From: Acanthopleura granulata
Taxonomy: Eukaryota; Mollusca; Polyplacophora; Chitonida; Chitonidae
Assembly: GCA_016165875.1 (NCBI GenBank)
Contig: JABBOT010000005.1
Coordinates: 17,591,131 to 17,655,130 of the forward strand
Direction of reading: 5' to 3'
Length of the DNA stretch: 64,000 nt
Shown: in pieces, positions 13,901 through 28,700 of the stretch
How positions within the stretch are numbered: the stretch's first letter is position 1
Layout of the letters: each line of letters starts with the position of its first letter
Program-made: the position numbers and the translations under genes
Notes under the pieces: model-generated
Told to the model about the DNA's origin: nothing
Database searches by the model: none
What the model saw: the letters and a program-made list of their open reading frames with translations, nothing else

Positions 13901-16684
13901 GTCATAAAGCACATTTGAATATGATTGCAGTGGATATGAACAATAGCCAAAAGAACAGATCCTTAATGGTCTAATAGATTTTCCAGTGGATGATCAATGG
14001 GGTTCCAGTTCTCACTAAGCTGTTCTACCTGCAGCTTTGGGGCAGCAGGTTTGTCAGGTGCCTACCAAGGAGCGGTGGTTTTTCCTGGGCTCTTATCATT
14101 CATCCATAATCTTGACAACTCTGTCATGTAAGTGAAGCATTCTAATCTTCACTGTAAATCACCAATTATTACATGCAAATAAGCATTACAAGGCTTTTGC
14201 CATATGTGTAAGAAATGACTGTAGAGTTCACGCATTTGTCACACGAGGTGATAAACTTACCTTCTTTGGATCCCAGTAGACACCCCTCTGCATTCCATCT
14301 GCCTGTAGGTGATTATCCCCCATTACTTCCATCGCTACAACAACGACAATTGTGGTGAGGACTCGTTTTGAGGGTTTAGTTAGCAACAGATTATTGTGCA
14401 CACAAAATGTTGGAAAATGATGACTAAAACAGTTATCAAGCCCAGAGAAGCACAACCAATTCATCACCATCATCTTCTTCCTCTTCATCCTCCATTGTAA
14501 ATAAGGAAGCTGTGTCTTATTCCAACAGACCACCCCTTCCTATACATAATTAGTCTACTAAAATACCCACACAAGGCTGTGCTTGATCAGAGCCTGGCGT
14601 GTTTAATTTGCATATCGTCTCTACGGTGTTGATCTTAAAAATGAAGAATCATGACAAAAGTAATGAAACACATCTCAGAGGTTTTTTAGGATTTTAGAAT
14701 GTTTTCAAAACATTTTTCCCTCTTGACAGGTCTTTTCAACCCCTCAAATCCCAATGAAATATACTCTTTGATGTGACTCTAGATCTGTTTCTGTCTTTCT
14801 AGCTCAGCTTTCACATATACAGATCTGCATTCCTTCCATTCACAAACATGGAACTTGGTAAATTTGAGGGTGCTGTTCCCGACATGTCAAAAATGAGTCT
14901 TTAAAAATATATGGTCATTTGTGAGTAAAAAGGGCCATAATATCACAATTAACACATATGTCACTGGCCAAACTTTACTCAAAACCTCCACTTTTTTGAG
15001 TCTGCATACTCGGAATTGTTCAATATTTATGAAGTCGTAGGTGTTTGTGTTTGAAACTGAAGAGATTAACACCATTTAAAGGTCGACTGACAAGTTCCTA
15101 GGGAATGCTAAATTTAATTTCTGTTTTAATAATGAGCAGATGGAACTTTATACCACTTTCATGAAAAAAGAAGATGATCTTAATTTTGGGAAGGGCCGTG
15201 AAGCCCAGCCGCAGAGTCACGAGATTCAAAAATGGGGAGTGGCAATTTCGGATGCTGTTTGAATGGATGCGATGATATGTTCTTTATTATTCCTGCATAA
15301 TGAGGTGGTATGAAATCAGAATTACCATTAGATCACAGGAAACCTGCTCTGGTTGAGTACAGCTTTGGCAATGTGGGTCACAGGACCAAGTTTCAGATTA
15401 GAAACTGTAGTGATTCAGAGCCGTTGGAAGCACAGCTGGTAACATGTCCAAAAGACCTCAAAGCTACAGAGACCCAACATGCTGCAAAATCACAGATTGT
15501 AAAGACACAGAGTGGCACTACAAGATGATCAAGCAAATGGAAATTCTTACCTCGTCGCTGTGTGGGTGGGGTGTTTTGACCATGCGTGTTGTCTGTAACT
15601 GTCGCCATGGCACTTGTGTGTAAAGCGGAGTCTGAACTGGTTCTGCAATGAAAAACAAAACAAAAGAACATAAAAACAACCCACTACAGCATTTAACTGG
15701 AAACACATGCAAGGTTATATCCAACGCCTAAATCATGCAAGATTTGTTTTATTGCAATCAAATTTCATGCCACCTTGCATGAAGATATCCATGTTCAGTG
15801 CCAGAAAAGATAATCTTTCATTGAGAATAACACTGTGACATCATTTGCATTTAATGGCTTCTCAGCACCAATACAACAGGAATGTAGAGTGAATAAATTT
15901 ACAACACCAATAAAATGACAGTAATACTCTTCCAAATACATCAGTATCTCTCCACGAAAACTTCACCCATATTCTAGCCCAGCTGATATTCCAGCCCAAA
16001 ACCAAGGACCAGCACACAACCAAGCTACACTTATAGCTACAACTGCCACATTCACCATACGAATGATGCCTATTTGCTTTGACAGGAGAAACACTCTTAC
16101 AGGAATAGGAGTCTTAAGAAACAAAGTTGCACATGTTACAATGTGTCGTAAGATTTTCTTACCAATGGATATTTTATAATATTCCTGAACACCATGATTT
16201 TACAACACCTATCAATATCTAAATTATACATACTTTAACATCTATATATACGCCCCCATGCTCTCAAATAAGCAAACTATGAACTCTAGACTTGATGGGC
16301 AATAAGAAAGGTCCACTTGCAAAAGCCTCCATTTGTGTAAAAATACATGTGGCACAGTCAGACATTACATTACTAACAACCAATCCTTATGCAGGGAAAT
16401 GCTGCAAAAACACACCTTCCACACAAGACCTAATTTCTGCCAACACAGGAACCAGTAATATATTTTGGTCTGCTGCAATCCTGTACATTTTCCCAACTAA
16501 AAATACATGTATACAAACAAATGTACTCGCAACAGTTGCGAGGCCAGGTGGCTCTTAACAGCTTCTTCCTTTAAGCAGTATTGTTAAACTGATCTGCTGA
16601 ATAAATGTAAGAGTAATGAACGAACAATATTGCTTGCCTGTATAATTGAAAATACCACCAGTATCACCAGACAGTAGATAAGGA

Positions 16685-16722
<38 letters not shown>

Positions 16723-19700
16723 ATTTAATAAATCACTTAAAAAGGAGACTTTGAGACACAGCTGAACAGGCTTAGCAAGCAACAGATAACTCTCTATTAT
16801 GTTAATGTAAGACAAACTGCCATTCCCTTGAAGAGAAGGTGATTCAATCAAGAAATCCAAGATCGCTGACAGCAGTCATACTGGATTACCAGTGATGAAA
16901 GTCACTTTCAACTGTCCTTTTAATGACCTCAAGCCACTGTGTAAGTATAAAGCTTTATTTTTTGAAAACTATTCAAACTATATCAATCAGGTTTTAATGC
17001 CATGACAGGTGTGGTGATGGGCCGACAGAATGGCAAACACACAGAGAGCACTGAGGTTTGTCATAATTTTATATTTGCATGTTACAAACGTAACTTTCAC
17101 CATTTATTTGATGTATGTAGATACAGATAAAGCACTGAGTGTGAAACATGTAGGAATAACACAAAGTTATGATTGTCTTTTACGTCAAAATACAAGTCGA
17201 CACAAATTCTGCATGACTGACTCTCTTCAGCTGAGTAACAGGTATCACATCCATCTCTAGATTTATGTGTGATCATAAAATCTAGGGAAAGAAAGGAGTG
17301 CCCGGGGGTGGAGGGGTCAGGGTTAGGGGCTTGGGAAGACACAACATCAGTAAAGCTTACCTTTTTGTGCAGGTGATAAAGGTGGGGTTATACCTGACAT
17401 CAAACCTCAGGTTTAATACAGGAAGATTTGACAGATGCATTTTTCACGTAAAATATTACAAAAGCTTAAAGTCAGAGCACATGGAAGTTCAAGAGTGAAG
17501 GAAACCCACAACAAAACCCATGAAACATGCTGGCACATGTGTACTGTGTACTGCATCTTCTCCATTACAGGGTGAAGTGAGCCAAGTGTTAGTAGTCATT
17601 AAACCCCAGGCACAGCTGGCTGGCTGGCTGGCTGGCTGATCGAGGCCAAGGTTTCAAGGAGCCTTGGCTGCTGGCTGCAGCACTGGGCAGCATTGAAGCA
17701 GGGGCTGGTGGAGCTGTTGCTGGTGCCTCAGCATTGTGACTGCAGCCAGAGACTCCGCTGGTAGATAGGCCTGCCAGCTTCTGTAGCAATCAATACAGTC
17801 TATATTACAGACAACCCAAATTCCTCTCTCCTTGGACCAGCTCGGCCAAGTACCTCCCTCCATTCACCACTGCCCACTATTTATAGACCAGGCCAACTGG
17901 GTAAAATAGACAGGGACTTCTAATTTGAAATCAATGTTCATTGGCGCCTATATGTGGCTCCATGGCAAATCAATACAAAAGGTGAACACCAATGATCGGT
18001 TTTATTTGGGATTTTCTTCCTTGTCCATTCATTACAGCTCTGTCCACTACCTCTGGATCGTTGCAGGACAGCTAGCCCGGAGGATCTTGTGGCGCTGGAG
18101 CCTTGAGCAGCTCTGAGGGCAGATCATGCGCTCGTCTTTGCGTAACGGACGGTAGCAGCGATCCCAGCCCGCCATCAACAGGCCAGGCATCTTACTGACA
18201 CACAATCAGCAGCAGCTGAGGCAGCCACTGCATACAGGAGCAGAACAGGGCCAGTTGCAAGCAACAGTGCCATGGCAACGTGCGCTCTTTCCAGTCACTC
18301 ACAACATTCTCAGAATCTCAGCTGATGCATGCATGCATACTGGAAGCATTGCCATGACCTCTTAAAAAATCCAAATAAACAAACATCATGCCGCTCAATT
18401 AGGCTAATTTTTTTTTCTCACATACTGTTCCAGGATAAATTCACTCCTCCAAATAAACATTTACTGCAATGAATACCATGCTTTCCTACTGTAGAAAATG
18501 AGGTTAAGGTCAGATACACAGAGTCAACAAATTCCAGTAATGCGCGCGCAATATTCAATAGCTAGACATGCTCTAGTTAAGATTAGAAATGAAACAAGAC
18601 TTGCTCCACATATACTGAAATCTAGCTGGAAACATAACTAGGGTTTTGTTTTTCTTGTTGGCAAGCTGTAATATTTTCATTTTTATTCATGTCACAATAT
18701 ACTTTATTTTTATCTGAACTTTCACCCTATTTAGTTTTTCTTCATATAAAGAATGCAGCTATTCCCGAAAGTGTTCACCATCTGACTGGGCTTCCTGCAC
18801 ATTATGATGTTGGCCTCTATTAGGGTAAATGCAAATAATGCTACAATACCAATTAACTCACGTTACAGTTTAAGGGCTTATCTTTACTCGCTTAACTACA
18901 CTAATCTAGCTGGCAAAGCTTTGCATTTACAGTGCATTATTTCCTTTGGAGGTATATCAAAATCAAAAAATATAAAAATATGCAGATTTCTATCAAACTG
19001 AACATTTACTTCACAAATAAAACATGCGATGCTTGGACAGCTGCAATCCTAAAGCCAAATGCAACTTGTCAACATATCTGGTAATATACGTCAGGACCTG
19101 CAGGCAAGAGGGCCAATGTCCTCCAGCGCATGACAGACTGGGCGCTGAATAATGTATGCTGATGTGTCTGATCAGCACCCAGAGCTTACACTGTAGACTT
19201 GACCAGGGTCTGCTGTCAGGACTTCTTTGTTTATTTATTTATTTGATTTGTCTTTAATTCCATATTCAAGAAATTTTCATTTATACAATGGATGTCAGGA
19301 TTATGGATGTAGACAGCCAGGAGTAAAGCAGAAATCTATGAAATTTACTGATATACTTTCATACACATGATTTATTATTCTGCTAGCTATACATGCATTG
19401 CTGTCTGGTGCAAGGAAAGGCGTACTAGGCCCTTTCAGTAGGAAGTCTCAGTATCTTATTTTGACATCATATAACCTAGTAATGTCTTTTGCATTGTCAC
19501 AGCATACCATATCAACAGAATAACGCAGTGCATGCCGTGAGATAAGATATATGTGTGTCATGAATTGTCAGCTCAAGACAACTAAAGTTCAACAAATGAG
19601 GAACACAAGTTGTAACATCACCTGCTGAAAGCTGACAATTCCTTAAATCTTGTCCCATGGCCTGCACCATGTGTTTTATTACACAGGAAAAAAACGCGTG

Positions 19701-22700
19701 TTAAAACAAGAAAATCCTAGCCGAACTAGCCCTTCCTCAAGTGCTTCCTTTATGAGCAAGCAGCTCAACAGAGAGAAGAAAAAGAGAGATAGCATAATGT
19801 TGGTGAATATTGTACAAGATCACTAGCTATTGCCTTATGAGACATTATTTTATGAGTAGGACATGGCTTTTCTTCAGTTGGACTCGTTACCCAAAGGGTC
19901 TTGTGCAAATATCATGGATCACTCCATGACAGCACAACAACGTTTACAACTTCACAAAAGAGATAATATTAAATGTATCAGCCATAATTTACTGAAAAAG
20001 GCACATTTGCATGGGTAACAATACAGCTCCATACTGATACACCATGTGTCATGGTACTGGGCAGTATAATATGTTATACAGTTACAGCCCACTCTTACTC
20101 ACAGCCCGCTCTTACACTACTCACACCCCACTCTTACTCACAGCCCGCTCTTACACTACTCACAGCCCACTCTTACTCACAGCCCGCTTTCACCCATAGC
20201 CCACTCTTACATGGACTCGAAGCCTGCTCTTACTCACAGCTCACAGCCAACCATTACACATGCTCACAACAAACTCTTACCCCAAAGCTGCTCTTACTCA
20301 TAACCCACAATCACATTTACTCAAAGCCCACTCTTACTCACAGCCAAGCTTTCCCCTAGAAGATTCCTGGCCACACCTGGCTTCAGCATGCCAAACAGTC
20401 CAGCTGTTGTCTGAGTTCCATAAGACAAGTTTGTTATGTACTCTACAGATAGAGCAGTTGGATGAAAACTTACACCATTACATACAGCATGAAAGACAGG
20501 CACACAAAGTCATGTACACAAATGGAGGAGCCAAAATCATGCCACAGATGGTCAAGTAAAGGCAGGTACAAAGCGAAAGATGGAAGGTCAGGTAATTATG
20601 CCTTGTACATGAAGATAGACAGGTGAATTCGGTAAGCTAAGGGCAGATCATCACATAACCTACAGCAAATAAGCCATAATTAACACAATGGCATACAAAG
20701 AAAACCATACATGTGGTAATGGAATGGTATTGCAATGTGTGCCAAGGATGAGGGACTTTGTTAGAAATTTTGTACTTTAATCTGCTCAGGAAATGGGAGC
20801 CGTAAAGGGAAAAAGGAAGGACAACACAATCTTGTAAAGGCACGAAGGTATGGGAAATAACAGGTAATGATGGCAGAGATGTACATCATTCTGCCAGCAG
20901 TATAATTCCTGAAAGAAATGTTTAACCAATATGTTCATTACAGATTTCGCAGAAAAAAAATCAGCATCAATTCCTGATTTCCTGTCTTCTGAATAAATAA
21001 TGCACTTCCTAGCTGCCATTCAGTACGGTCAGAGCCAATTTTTCACAGCATGTACACATTCTGGCATACTAACATATCTGTATGAGTAACATTAAAGATG
21101 ATGAGGAAATATGAGTGAAGCAATAGGAGTGAGCATTGAAAAACCCAATGGACTAAACAAGTAAAGGTGTTCAACACAGCAAACCACAGCAATTCATGTC
21201 CATTTTAAAACCACTAATACCTAGTGTATGGGAAAAGCATGTCACACATGTACAACTACATGTGTATACATAACAGAAAGTGACTCCTTATAGCTCAAAA
21301 TTTCACTGATCTTAACACGTGAAACCCATCCTTATAGTTGGAATGAAGTTCGAAGCATTTGCATGTCCAAGGCTGCATCAGTAAACCATATCTTAACAGT
21401 ACTACAGCCATCTAAACTTCTGAATCACACAAATTGAGCCAATGTTTACCATGTTGGATCAGATAAAATTTTCATAGCCAAACACCCCTGGCGAAGTCCG
21501 AATTAAAATCACAGCAGGTGCTGGTCGTTTTGAAACTTTGGATGGCTGGGTGTACTGTTTATTTATTTATTTGACTGGAGTATTATGTCATACTCAAGAA
21601 TATTTCACTTCTACATTGAGGGCCAACATTATGATAGGAGGAAACCGGTCAGAGCCCAGGGGAAAGCCACATTCTCACATACGGCCGGAGAGCAAGTCAG
21701 CAAGAACTAGGTCATTTTTTTTTGCTAGAACGAGTGTACTATTTAAAGATGGTTTACTGAAGGCTTTGATAGGTCTACACCTTGGACTCACAGAATCAAT
21801 ATACCAAACACAAGTTCGAGTTCAAATGCTAAGGTCAAGGTAACTGTCCTCATGGAGTCAAATGCCGCTGGTGCTAAGTTGTGTGCTTAGCTTTGAGTTA
21901 GATTCCTATGACCTGTACTACAGCAGAAATACAAAGTTGATGTAACTAATCCCTACAGAAGCAATTAATTGTAATCAAGTAAATCTTCACGGGCTACAAT
22001 GTGCACACACAAGGATCGTAACACCAACACCCACTACACGTCATCAATTCTGAAAGTTACCATTTCATCATTTATTTGTTATTTCAGCCAGATAAAAATG
22101 ATGACTCACCCTATGCCTGTATTTGCCCTATCTCCTTACTGCTGCATTTCAAGTATAGTCTTGCAAATCCCTCTACTACTTTGCATTACCCGACATTCAT
22201 TGGACAGTTCAGTACATGAGGCAAAGTTCCAAGTGACAATACTGAAGTGATGCTTCGCAATGATGACATCACTGAATTTGAGGAAATGTAGGCTTACTCT
22301 TTTTCGACTTGCTCAGACAAACAAACAGGCCAGTCTGTTCTTGTCATATTCTAACACTGTTAATTTACCCACCAAGTGAAAGCCTGTACCACCAGACGGT
22401 ACGCCAGCTCCAAACTTAAAGCCACTAAAAGAAATATTTTACCACTGCTTCTTTGATTCAGGCCTGGATTTAGACTGATCTCCATGATGTTCATATAACA
22501 CACGCTCTCACGTGTTGTTGTGGTCAACCAGAACACGGCTTTCACAACTTCCCGTAAGATTTTAATGTAAATTTAATTTACTTTGTTCACGGGGCCATTG
22601 TAGTTACTAACTGACAAATTGTTGCTACAAAATATATGTATGTGATTTAAAACTGATGCACATTCTGCTGTGAAAAGACTTTAGTGCATGCTTTGTGAGT

Positions 22701-25700
22701 ATAACATATTACACACTTTCATTGTACAGCACACGCCCTGTAAAAGTTGGATGACATTCAAAACAGCATTTGAATTAGAATTTTATACACTGTGTTACAT
22801 ATCCAATTTCTTTACACAATGCAAATATACAGGCATTATATAACAGATATATATACATATATAGATGCATGTCCACCCACCACAGCAAACAAGACACCCC
22901 TCCAGCCTTGTGATTAACTTGATTGTATGTTAACATGGTTAGGATGGTAACAGTGGACTCACCGCGCCAGGTTTGTGCCATCAAGATGTTTCAACAACCT
23001 GAAAACATTTACCACAAGCAGTTACAACAACAACACTAACTAAACAGTACAACACAATACCAAAGCATGCTTCCTCTGCCTGTGTGACAAGCTGCTCATG
23101 CTGTGCGTGTCTGTTCACATGCTTTGATGACAAAGGCCGATTCATCTATCATCAAACCCAAAAGTTTTAGTCATTCTTTGTCTAGTTTGTTCTGGGCTTA
23201 TAATCTGTGTAATTCAGTTTCCATTGGTTTATTTGATCCTCTTTTGTGATATCATGCAGGCAAACAGCATGCATCAATTAAGGCACAGTCAATTTTGGAG
23301 CATCTGTGTATGTGATATTTGGTGGTAATCTAGTGTGAGCACGCAATACAAAATCATTATTACCTAGTACATCAAAGTCTTTAATGTGCATACATCGCCC
23401 TCAGGTACATGTATATCTCCCTTGATAACACATTATATTGGACACATGTCACCGTCTACAGGTATATGCGAGCCTTTCACAGCTGAACATGAGAAGCACC
23501 AATACAGGGCTTTACTTTCAACGGGAATCTGGGAATTGGATTCTAGTCATGACTCCCGTAAGTGAAATCTCCACAGATGTTCTTGGATTACGTGTAAAAA
23601 GAAGAAAGTCAAATTCATTGTTTCAGATCAGTGAAGCCATGAACGTAGAATCCTTAAATCTGTTTGTTTTTATATGTTTTGAAATCTTCACTTGAATCAA
23701 ATTCTAGATTTGGAAACGATTGCAGTGGATGCTGGAGAAGATAATCTACAGGAATCTATTTAAATTTGGGGAAAAAATGATGAAAATAAAGCCCTACAAT
23801 AGCTAATCTTTTAATATGTCAACATGAAAGCACTGTGTCCACATGCTGAAAATCAGGAACAAGCAATACTGGTGTTGTTGAAAACCAAGCCATGACTATT
23901 GTGCAATATGGAAAGATTTGATTGTAGAAGATAAGATACATCAATAGTTGGACAGATCTGGTTCTACGTGTACCTCAAGGCACAGCACCCCATCATGACC
24001 TTCAATCAAGATGCACTTAACCCCGTCACAAACCATGGAGACAGGGCCTCATCACCAGGTATAGTCCTGGAATACACTCCTACAAGAACTGCTGGCATAT
24101 GTTTCCCATGGTTAGTATCATGCTGCACGGCTGATATAAAATGTGTGTAAAATGAACTGTGCACATACTGGTGCTATAAGCAGTTAACATGTCATGCTGC
24201 TCTACCTACATGTATCTGGGTATGTCTATCATCTGTCACCATATAATTGTCATATGAAATAAGTTCATGCATACATCATTCATATATGAACATAAATGCA
24301 GTTCCAAGGCATGGGAATAAACACTCTTGACAAAACTTGAAATTACAACAAGAAGTCTGAAATGTAACCATTCCATGTAGAGTCGTTTCATTCTTCAGAA
24401 TTTCCTATAAAGCGCATAAATATCAGCCAGATGGAGAATGGAGGTTGTCATGCATGAGTTCTGGATTAACAACAACACTTTCATTGTCACATGGCATCAC
24501 CAAATCATATCAACCTATTCAGTTCCTATTTTATTTTAGCTGGCATCCACTTGAAAGTCTTTCACCAGAACAGCCTAAATGTTTTGAATACAACAACATA
24601 CATATGACGTAACTGAAGTCTGATTGCCTCTCCAATGAGAGTGCATGTACTTATATAAAGGTTTTCAGACTCTCAACATATGGGAAAATAACACACCAAT
24701 CAAAATTCACTCACACCATTGTTTTGTAAGGCTCAGTTTCCCTGGTGTGTCTGAAAGTATTTAACCATTGTGTTACCAGATTGTCTGGGTGCCGGGCAAC
24801 GCAACACAGATACATAAACATGGCAAAAATCTGTGCAGTTAGATGTATGAACACAGGGATTTGCTACTAATTATTCACAGATTACTGTAACAAATCATAA
24901 TACATGTATGTATTACGTGACTTCTGCCCTTAGCTTACCGAATTCAAAGTCACCTGCCACTGGTTCTCCAAAACTGACAGCCATGTGCATGTACTAACAT
25001 AGGTTAGTAGTGAAACACAACAGAGCAGTCAAATGTTCTCCTGGACTGCCACTCCAATAACTTGGATATTACATATTACACAGTATACATTTTACATGTA
25101 CAAAATATAACAATACAATCCTAAACATCCATCAACAGGACATAGCGATGACAGCAATAGCAAGACCAGGGCATGCTTGATGAGCACATGTGTGGATAAC
25201 ACATATGAAGTTATGATCATCCTGTAATACAAGCATTACTTTAAATACAGAAAACCACGCGATTTACTGATTTATTTGAAATAATATTTTAGTTATACGT
25301 TGGTGACCAGAATTATGGTGAGAGGTATATGTAACCGGACAGAGCCTGCAGGAAACCCATGACCCTCCACAGGTTGCTGATAGACTCTCTCTTGTATGAC
25401 TGCAGAGAAAGCCAGCATGAGCTGGGCTTAAACTTAGAGTGACCACATTGATGAGAGGCTCTTGGGCCATTGTGCTGCGCTAGGACAATAGCTCAGACCA
25501 CGTGCCCCAACCATACATGTACATGGAGTAGGATAAAACTACATGTAATGAGTGTCCAGTAAAACAGCGTTCTCATCAAAAACCACTGGTGTGATGATTT
25601 AAGAGCTGAGTTTTGTTTTCTTAATTCTTTCCATCTAAAAATATCTTGCCAACCCAAATTATAATGCTACTTTTCCAAAAAAAAAACAAAAACAAAAAAA

Positions 25701-28700
25701 AAAACGTTTGCACATTCAGAAATCATTGCCAGATGGAGGGTATGGATTAGCCCCTTGTATAATCACACAAGCCAACAACAGAACACAACCTGAACTTACT
25801 TGTCAACAAAATACCATCAATCCATTACCAGGCAATAAAAACACAGGGGTTAACCAACTGAAGATTTAACTAGAGCCTGTGGGCGCTGAAATGTATTCTA
25901 TGATGAATGCTCAGGCTTCTTGCATGTAGATAATTCTGTTGCCTGGGATTTGTTTATGATCAAGACAATATTATAAATAAATCTATCATAATTTCACACT
26001 TTTATCCATCAACTGTTTGTTGTGCATGACAGAAGGTTTGAGAATCGTTTTAGGAGGAAAACAAATACTAATTAGTGATAAACATTCAAATTGTTGCCTG
26101 CAGGCTAAGGATTTCACCTGCAGTGGCCTAAGAGACTACAACTCTTCAGTTCTATGTTTCACATTCATGGGAACCAATATGACAACCAAGAAACATGAAA
26201 GAAAGTTACGAAAAAAATTTTTTTTCAGTAAGATAAAGTCTGTATATAATTAACTGAAATACCATAATTTACATAGTCTAACTCTTTAACATTTTAAGCA
26301 GCATACATGTCTACCCTAAAATAGGGGCCGGAGAAGAATTTCACCCATATCCTGCTAACATATACTTTCTCTACTTTTTATACAAGCATGCCTCAGGTGA
26401 GGCATGCTAGCCAATGCAGTTATAAATTCTTGGTGCATATGGTTGGACACTGTCAACCCCTTTGAATTGTTAAGTACACCCTATTTCACCTCAAATGACC
26501 CAAATAAACCTCATAAAAATCAAATAACAAGGTATGCTGAGCTTTCTGAAGTTTCTCTTGGCATGCCCTCCATAATGTTGAAGTAACTTTGGCTACGAAA
26601 TGTGACAAATTATACGGTGTCCAATTTTCGTCATAACCCCCTTGTGACTTCTGACGCGTTTAAAACAAGTTTAAACCCCAAATTACTTATAGATCTGTAT
26701 TGTTTATGGCCTGTAAACATGGATATGGACCTGTATCATTCCAGAATATCACATCTTCGGCAATTCCTTGAAAAACGATTCAAGTCGCTCGACATAACCA
26801 CTCGGTAGTGCTGGTCGAGTAAAAGCCGGTTTTCAAGTCAGCTCCAGTCTGTCGATCTGAGATCAGGTTTGGGTATTCGGCAAAACCGTCATAAATATTG
26901 ATCCAAAACCACTACTGTTCAACTGCTATTGCTCTTCTATATTCAGCCAGGTAAGCAATATTTATTGAGTATGGCATCTGTGAGACAGATAGATACACAA
27001 GTGGGTTTCGATGATGAATGCTTTTCCAAGATGGCGAGTATCAAGCAGGAGTGGAGCCCATGAAGACTGAAAGCAGTACAAAAATAAAATGAATGCGATC
27101 ACACCTATAGCACTTTGTTATTAAGGTGAAAATGATGCTAAGTCACTTAATTTTTTTTTTTATTCATATACACTGATAAGGATTTTTCCACTGAATCATT
27201 TACCTCTCAACAAACTCACATGTCTGGCACTGCAGCCTGAATGCAGCCCGGAAAAGCAACAAAATATGCCTGCACGCAGAGGAGATAAAAATGATATTAA
27301 ACTGATTTTACGGAATTGTTTCTTCGCATCTCCTCACTATAATACTTTCCAAAAAGAACATGTAGCCAAACTGGACACCAGAAAGGTTAAATCTGTGCAT
27401 CATCTTTAGAACTATTTGTTTTTGGTTGTACTTTGGTCAACGACTTCCACTCTGAGAGTTGGAAAATCGTCATGACTATATAATGCATTACTATGTGTTC
27501 GCCTAGAATACATAAAAATAATTCTTAGAGCAGGCCTCAATAAGTCTCAATAATGTCCAGTAATTTATTATTCACAAGAAGCCTACATAGTGCCATCTCC
27601 GCCAGCTAACTGCTTCCATGCAAATATGAGATGCACGGAATGCAAGCTCAGGCAAGAGAGTGTCACAGATTCACAGACCACATCATTAACAGGTCTTTAT
27701 TTAATCAAGCCCTTCACAACCACGTGTGAAAATCAATAAGCATCTCTGCCCAGTGACGTAATTTATGCCTTTCAAAGAGTTCTGGTTGCAAAGTCAAAAC
27801 CTAATCAGCTTTGTTGACAACTCCGCACAGCAATAAGTACACCTACGATGCCCTGTCAATATGACATACTGGTGTTGTTCTGCCAGGCACTGGACTGCAG
27901 CCTACAGGTGAGAATGCTCCTGTAGCTGAGGATGGGCCTGGGGCTATGTCTGTACGGTACAAGACATGCTTATCTATATCTGACACTCACAAATCCCCAG
28001 CCTCAGGGCTCCCTGGCTGGCTAGCAGAATCAAGGCAAAGTCACCTCTGCCAGTACAATGCACCCCCTGCAGACACCTGATCAGGTGGACACCTTGGCTT
28101 TAACGAACACCTGTCTGGAAAATACCAGCCCTGTCCTGCAAGTCTCATTTTCAGATGGATATATTTATTTTATCTGCCTCCTCATGGAAAGATGACATAA
28201 AGAAAGGGACATGTACATGTATCAAGGTCTATTTATAAAATAGGCATGCCAAACAAGAATCTATTCAGTCTTCTCAACAGGTGTCTTGTCTTCCACCAGA
28301 AATGAGAACATGTACAGCTCTGGCTGTCATCCAAAATCTCCTTCAGACAATACATGTTACGCAAAAATAATTCAATAAGACCACAATCAGGTTTGATGAA
28401 CCTGACTGGCGTAAAATATCTGTTTAAAAATTCTATGGATTTACAACCAAACCAGTGACCGCAATATCTGAACATGTGCACTCATCGACTTGAGAAAAGA
28501 ATATCTGTGTAAAATCCGTCAATTGGCCACCCCACTGGAGGGGACATTATGCACATTAAATACTGAAAAATATTAGATGTAACTTTACATTATATGTGAC
28601 AGTACATCAAGTACTGGTTAAGATTAGGTTACCAGAATATGCTGCTAGGTACTATAGACATCAACATTAATCTGAAGAGTACAGTGATTCTTATCAGAAG

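Noticed and set aside
13666..13950. 94-codon frame with [26 protein letters not shown]
   Set aside because: Translation of the SINE; the same peptide appears at 48757-48999 and in other copies.
20051..20359. 102-codon frame rich in [11 protein letters not shown] repeats
   Set aside because: Product of the minisatellite; no start context, no conserved domain and no codon bias.
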